Made by a program: the position numbers and the translations under genes
The notes under the pieces: generated by a model
Database searches by the model: none
Told to the model about the DNA's origin: nothing
The model's input: the letters and a program-made list of their open reading frames with translations, nothing else
Source of the DNA: Oscillospiraceae bacterium
Lineage (GTDB): Bacteria; Bacillota; Clostridia; Oscillospirales; Oscillospiraceae
NCBI GenBank assembly: GCA_009776905.1
Contig: WRMX01000137.1
Location: 1-6,899, forward strand
Reading direction: 5' to 3'
DNA: 6,899 nucleotides
Shown: in pieces, positions 3,690-6,899 of the stretch
How positions within the stretch are numbered: position 1 is the first letter of the stretch
Layout of the letters: the number at the start of each line of letters is the position of its first letter

Positions 3690-5678
3690 TTACTTACACA
3701 ACGCGCATGCGCCGCAACCGACGCACTTCTCGCGGCAATCGCCCGAAGCCACAGCCCTGCGCGATAATTCACGCTCACTCTGCAAAAAGCTCTCGCGCAC
3801 CCCGACGTCAATCACGCTCCAAGGCAAAACCTCGCCGCAGCTCCGCTCCCGCTGCGCATAGAACCCTGCATCAAGCCCGCACAATTTGAATGCATCGAGC
3901 CACCTTTCGACCGAAAAAAACTCGCTCCAGGCATCGAGCCTCGCGCCAAGCCGCCATGCAGCTTCGATGACCCGGCCCATTCGCCTGTCGCCGCGCGAAA
4001 GCGCCGCCTCGATCAACCCCTGCTCGGGAGAGTGCCAGCTATACGTTATCGCCTTTGTCCGCAGCGCGTCACGCACCAAACCCACGCGCCGCAAATACTC
4101 ATCCATGCCAATCTGCGCTTCCCATTGGAACGGCGTGTGGGGCTTCGGCACAAAGCACGATGTGCTGACGGATATGCGCGCTCCCCTGCTCTTGTTTCGC
4201 GCGTGTCGTTTCCATGTATCGAGCACGGCACGCGCGATTCCGGCAATTGCTACGACATCCTCATCTGTCTCGGTCGGCAGCCCAAGCATAAAATAAAGCT
4301 TGACGCTGTTCCAGCCTCCGGCGAATGCCACCGCGCATGCTTCCAAAAGCTCCTCTTCCGTCACGTTCTTGTTAATCGCGTCGCGCAGACGCTGAGTGCC
4401 CGCTTCCGGCGCGAAAGTCAACCCTGACTTGCGGACGCTTTGCACCTTCTCCATCAGCTCCATGCTGAAATTATCCGCCCTCAGCGACGGCAGCGACAGG
4501 CTTATGCTGCGCGGACGGCACCACTCCAAAAGACCGTCGCACAATTCCGGCAATTCGGCGTAATCGCTGCTGCTCAGGGATAAAAGCCCCAGCTCATCAT
4601 AACCGGAAGCCGACAATGATTCGATCCCCTGTTCGATAAGTTTTTTGCACGAACGCGACCGCACGGGTCTGCCGCTGAACCCAGCCTGGCAGAAGCGGCA
4701 GCCTCTGGCGCACCCGCGAAACAGTTCGAGTACGGTCCTGTCATGCACGAGCTCCGTCGAAGGCACGATCGTATTGACCGGGAAAAAAGCCTCGTCAAGG
4801 TCGCGTACGATGCGTTTTACGACCGGTAGCGCCGCGCCATCATGGGGCAATATCGCCGCAACGGTCCCGTCATCGTTATATTCGATATCATATAATGTGG
4901 GGACATACACGCCCTTTATGCCGGCGGCGGTCTTGAGGAAAGCCTCTTTTTTTGCGTTTGCTGCCTCCGCTGCTTCGGCCGCTGCGTCTTCGCCCGTTCG
5001 CGCTCCGCTTGTCCCGGCCTCCTCTGCTTCGGCGCTTGTGTCGGCATCGCAGACTTCGCTTACGACCATCGCATCTTCGCTTACGACCATCGCATCTTCG
5101 CCCGTTCGCGCATCAGCTTCGCCGCCCGCCACAGTTGCAACATACGCATCGATGACCTCGCGAATGACATCCTCGCCCTCGCCGACGACGAACAAATCCA
5201 CGAAATCGGCAAGCGGCTCCGGATTAAAACAGCAAACGCCGCCCGCGATCACGAGCGGCGAGCCCGGCCCCCTGTCGGCCGACCTCACACAGACCCCCGC
5301 AAGGTCGAGCATGTTTAAAACACATGTATACGAAAGCTCATAACCGAGCGAAAACGCGATTATGTCGAAACTACTGACGGGGTCGCCGCTTTCCAGCGCA
5401 TAGAGCGGAAGCCCATGCGAGCGCATCTGCTCCTCCATGTCCGGCCAAGGCGCGAAAACGCGCTCGCACCGCACCCCATCGATGCCATTGATCGCGCCAT
5501 ACATAATGCGCAGCCCAAGATTCGACATGCCGATCTCATACATATCGGGGAAGCAATAAGCGATGCTGACCTCCGAGACGCACTTTTCCTTGATTATCTG
5601 CCCGAACTCGCCGCCCGTATAACGCGCCGGCTTTTGTACATTATTAAGAATCCGCTCGAGGCTGACGTGAGGCTCCAT
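3690..5678 (-). CDS. B12-binding-domain radical SAM protein, TIGR03960 type
   Basis: A protein of 662 residues; the family's reaction is not known. Residues about 1-178 form the cobalamin-binding-like region, with family strings such as CFPDMYEIGMSNLGLRI and GGVCCFNPEPLADFVDLFVVGEGE. After a low-complexity insert (about 181-245) the conserved KGVYVPTLYD follows. The radical SAM core has C323, C327 and C330 (CARGCRFC), the ligands of the S-adenosylmethionine-binding [4Fe-4S] cluster, followed by QAGFSGRPVRSRS and later TFAPEAGTQRLRD. The C-terminus is Cys-rich (C648, C652, C655, C658, C661), as is common in the family. ATG at 5678 lies four bases after the phosphorylase stop, suggesting translational coupling. 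AAAAGGA is 15 bases upstream, which is long. TTG at 5717 is a weaker alternative. DUF2344 follows, its usual partner. Confidence 0.92.
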   Translation of the reverse strand: MEPHVSLERILNNVQKPARYTGGEFGQIIKEKCVSEVSIAYCFPDMYEIGMSNLGLRIMYGAINGIDGVRCERVFAPWPDMEEQMRSHGLPLYALESGDPVSSFDIIAFSLGYELSYTCVLNMLDLAGVCVRSADRGPGSPLVIAGGVCCFNPEPLADFVDLFVVGEGEDVIREVIDAYVATVAGGEADARTGEDAMVVSEDAMVVSEVCDADTSAEAEEAGTSGARTGEDAAAEAAEAANAKKEAFLKTAAGIKGVYVPTLYDIEYNDDGTVAAILPHDGAALPVVKRIVRDLDEAFFPVNTIVPSTELVHDRTVLELFRGCARGCRFCQAGFSGRPVRSRSCKKLIEQGIESLSASGYDELGLLSLSSSDYAELPELCDGLLEWCRPRSISLSLPSLRADNFSMELMEKVQSVRKSGLTFAPEAGTQRLRDAINKNVTEEELLEACAVAFAGGWNSVKLYFMLGLPTETDEDVVAIAGIARAVLDTWKRHARNKSRGARISVSTSCFVPKPHTPFQWEAQIGMDEYLRRVGLVRDALRTKAITYSWHSPEQGLIEAALSRGDRRMGRVIEAAWRLGARLDAWSEFFSVERWLDAFKLCGLDAGFYAQRERSCGEVLPWSVIDVGVRESFLQSERELSRRAVASGDCREKCVGCGACALCK
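4987..5110 (-). repeat. Low-complexity repeat segment in the radical SAM gene
   Basis: TCTTCGCCCGTTCGCG occurs at 4987-5002 and again at 5095-5110, 108 bases apart, each encoding ARTGED. Between them is an exact 21-base tandem duplication (5054-5074 and 5075-5095) encoding EDAMVVS twice. All spacings are multiples of three, so the frame is preserved. Confidence 0.85.
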
Positions 5679-5682
5679 ATCA

Positions 5683-6510
5683 TCAACCGCCGATCCTTTT
5701 GATGGACTCAGTAACAAGCGCCTTGAATCTCGGCGCCGCCTTGTCGGCCATCTCCTGCACCTCGTCGTGCGTGAGGGGCGTCTTCGATATGCCGGCCGCC
5801 ATGTTGGATATGCACGAAATTCCGCAGACGCGCATCCCCATATGGCGCGCCGCGACAGCCTCGCAAGCAGTGCTCATGCCGACGACGTCGGCTCCGAGCG
5901 ACTCATATGCGCGAATCTCCGCCGGTGTCTCAAAATTAGGCCCGGAAGTTTGAATGTACACGCCATCATAAATCTCAACGCCGATCGCGCCGGCTGCCTC
6001 GGCAATCGCGCCCCGCAGCCCGGCGTCATATACGCTGCTCATGTCAGGGAACCGCGTGCCAAGCTCGTCGATGTTCGGCCCGATGAGCGGCGATGGCACG
6101 CCATATAGTATATGGTCGCGAATCGACATAAAACCGCCGACAGCGAACGTTCTGTTGATCGCCCCGACGGCATTGGTCAGAAACAGAGACTTTGCCCCAA
6201 GCATCCCCATCAATCTGATGGGCAGGACGACGTCGCCGATCGGATAGCCTTCGTAATAATGCACGCGCCCCTGCATGACGACGACAGGCGCTCCTGCGAC
6301 CCGCCCAAATACGAACCGCCCCTTGTGCCCGGGCACAGTGCTGACGGGGAATCCTTCAATTTCCGAATAATCGATGGCGTCCTCGACGTCGATCTCGTCC
6401 GCGTACCCCCCGAGCCCCGATCCAAGCACGAGCGCGATTTCGGGCTTGAAGCTCGTTATCGCTCTCACGGCCTCGTGGCATTTCGTCAGCTTCGAGTAAA
6501 TTGTGTCCAT
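5683..6510 (-). CDS. Purine nucleoside phosphorylase, trimeric PNP/MTAP family
   Basis: Cleaves inosine or guanosine with phosphate to the free base and ribose 1-phosphate, in cytoplasmic purine salvage. It has 275 residues, normal for the family. Motifs in order are: GSGLG (30-34) and GHKGR (61-65) at the phosphate site; GRVHYYEGY (81-89, with His84); TNAVGAIN (112-119); GPNFETPAEIR (190-200); GMSTACEAVAARHMG (211-225), where many relatives have VPE in place of ACE; and SNMAAG (235-240), with Asn236 at the position that reads 6-oxopurines. ATG at 6510 is chosen because GAGGTG lies seven bases upstream; TTG at 6528 would overlap that site. It is the first gene of the apparent operon, read from the promoter at 6551-6579. 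Its gene is usually called deoD or punA in Firmicutes; I leave the symbol blank. No purine riboswitch fits in the short leader. Confidence 0.95.
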   Translation of the reverse strand: MDTIYSKLTKCHEAVRAITSFKPEIALVLGSGLGGYADEIDVEDAIDYSEIEGFPVSTVPGHKGRFVFGRVAGAPVVVMQGRVHYYEGYPIGDVVLPIRLMGMLGAKSLFLTNAVGAINRTFAVGGFMSIRDHILYGVPSPLIGPNIDELGTRFPDMSSVYDAGLRGAIAEAAGAIGVEIYDGVYIQTSGPNFETPAEIRAYESLGADVVGMSTACEAVAARHMGMRVCGISCISNMAAGISKTPLTHDEVQEMADKAAPRFKALVTESIKRIGG

Positions 6511-6517
6511 ATAATCG

Positions 6518-6523
6518 CACCTC
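6518..6523 (-). promoter_or_regulatory. Ribosome binding site of the purine nucleoside phosphorylase
   Basis: GAGGTG on the minus strand lies seven bases before ATG at 6510. It decides the start against the upstream in-frame TTG. Confidence 0.75.
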
Positions 6524-6550
6524 AACAATTTCTACAATGCTATTATGTGT

Positions 6551-6579
6551 ATTATATATTATTAATTTTCCACTTGCAA
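6551..6579 (-). promoter_or_regulatory. Sigma-A-type promoter for the phosphorylase operon
   Basis: On the minus strand TTGCAA (6579-6574) is followed after exactly 17 bases by a perfect TATAAT (6556-6551). The -35 has four of six consensus bases. The expected start is near 6544, giving a leader of about 34 bases. The -35 hexamer is shared with the divergent tRNA promoter. Confidence 0.75.
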
Positions 6580-6602
6580 TATTCAAAAACTCACGTTATA
6601 AT
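6574..6602 (+). promoter_or_regulatory. Sigma-A-type promoter for tRNA-Pro and its leader
   Basis: On the plus strand TTGCAA (6574-6579) is followed after exactly 17 bases by TATAAT (6597-6602). The expected start is near 6609. No other AT-rich -10-like hexamer with a partner occurs between here and the tRNA, so this is the only visible promoter for it. Confidence 0.72.
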
Positions 6603-6608
6603 GACTAG

Positions 6609-6802
6609 CGAAGTCCGCGCAATGGGACCCCCGGAAAGCCGCAGGCTTTTTGGGGAGAGGAGGAGCGACGAAGCGAGCGTCGCGTATCTTACCAACGCGA
6701 AGCCCAGCGGAGCGGGTTCGCGTTGGAGACGACGAACAACGTAACGGAGCGAATGCCCGAGCCTGCGAGGGTGAAGCGAAGTGAAGTTTGTGAGGAGGAC
6801 GA
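6609..6802 (+). ncRNA. Structured leader upstream of tRNA-Pro, identity unknown
   Basis: About 195 GC-rich bases lie between the predicted transcription start and the tRNA. Hairpins seen: (1) AAAGCC-GCA-GGCTTT (6635-6649), with CCCC (6628-6631) and GGGG (6652-6655) as an outer helix; (2) GCGACG-AAGCGAG-CGTCGC (6665-6683); (3) a perfect 10-pair stem CCAACGCGAA / TTCGCGTTGG (6692-6701 / 6717-6726), extended by CCC/GGG. The rest is rich in GAGCGA and GAAG words. The strong purine bias and AGGAGG strings (about 6658, 6793) do not lead into an open frame. I do not recognise a known RNA family. RNase P cleavage at the tRNA would release it. Alternatively it is an intergenic repeat element transcribed by chance. 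Confidence 0.4.
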
Positions 6803-6878
6803 CGGGGTGTAGCGCAGATGGTAGCGCGCATGGTTCGGGACCATGAGGCCCGGGGTTCAAGTCCCCGCACTCCGACCA
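6803..6878 (+). tRNA. tRNA-Pro, anticodon CGG, CCA encoded
   Basis: A complete cloverleaf of 76 bases. The acceptor stem CGGGGTG / CACTCCG pairs at all seven positions (one G-U), and the D arm is GCGC...GCGC. The anticodon stem is CATGG / CCATG with loop TTCGGGA, so the anticodon is CGG at 6836-6838. The T arm is CGGGG-TTCAAGT-CCCCG. The discriminator A and the encoded CCA end at 6878. It reads CCG proline codons. It is the only gene on the plus strand and has its own promoter about 200 bases upstream. Confidence 0.96.
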
Positions 6879-6899
6879 AAAGAAACGCTGTAGTTGCAA

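Noticed and set aside
5676..5717. TTG start at 5717 for the radical SAM protein
   Set aside because: It would overlap the phosphorylase by 35 bases with a poorly spaced ribosome site. The ATG at 5678, four bases after the stop, gives a family-like N-terminus.
6511..6550. Purine riboswitch before the nucleoside phosphorylase
   Set aside because: The predicted leader is only about 34 bases, too short for the aptamer, and none of its conserved loops are present.
6628..6655. Rho-independent terminator or attenuator
   Set aside because: The GCC-GCA-GGC hairpin is followed by TTTTT, but three of those bases pair within the stem and GGGG follows at once, so the release signal would be weak. It is described as a leader hairpin instead.
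6583..6899. Minus-strand open frames across the tRNA gene (about 100 codons each)
   Set aside because: They run antisense through a complete tRNA-Pro and its leader. Peptides like GVRGLEPRASWSRT are a familiar spurious product of reading tRNA genes backwards.

Overview
The window looks like chromosomal DNA from a moderately GC-rich Bacillota, probably an uncultured or little-studied Clostridia lineage. The basis is the gene set: a YerC/YecD-type TrpR relative, redox chaperone Hsp33, a bacterial PfkA, and the adjacent radical SAM / DUF2344 pair typical of Firmicutes and some other phyla. The Shine-Dalgarno sites are GGAGG-like and the tRNA gene encodes its own CCA. The lineage call is inference; no marker gene settles it.

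Layout. Six protein genes lie on the minus strand and are transcribed from high to low coordinates. The first is a trimeric-type purine nucleoside phosphorylase (5683-6510). Four bases later comes a B12-binding-domain radical SAM protein of the TIGR03960 type (3690-5678), and 11 bases after that its usual partner, a DUF2344/TIGR03936 protein (2836-3678). After a repeat-filled gap comes 6-phosphofructokinase (1623-2642). A second, odd gap precedes the YerC-like regulator (1105-1419), which overlaps the start region of hslO (Hsp33, 93-1163). A tRNA-Pro(CGG) gene (6803-6878) is the only feature transcribed from the plus strand.

The strongest regulatory signal is between the phosphorylase and the tRNA. 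A single palindromic -35 hexamer, TTGCAA, has a perfect TATAAT exactly 17 bases away on each side. It therefore forms two overlapping, mirror-image promoters, one for the purine nucleoside phosphorylase operon and one for the tRNA. The tRNA is preceded by about 195 bases of GC-rich, hairpin-forming leader that I cannot match to a known RNA.

Three of the six conserved proteins (Hsp33, DUF2344, radical SAM) carry in-frame, low-complexity, internally repeated segments at their N-terminus or between domains. Two of these have the same 72-base period with a 39-base core. Short dispersed repeats beginning TGTCATT and ending GAAGAATCTT fill two intergenic gaps, and one copy supplies the last codons and stop of hslO. 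PfkA keeps its catalytic residues but appears to have lost several residues of the allosteric effector site. I see no CRISPR array, insertion sequence, phage gene or defence cassette. The candidates for novelty are the mirror promoter, the structured tRNA leader and the repeat insertions.
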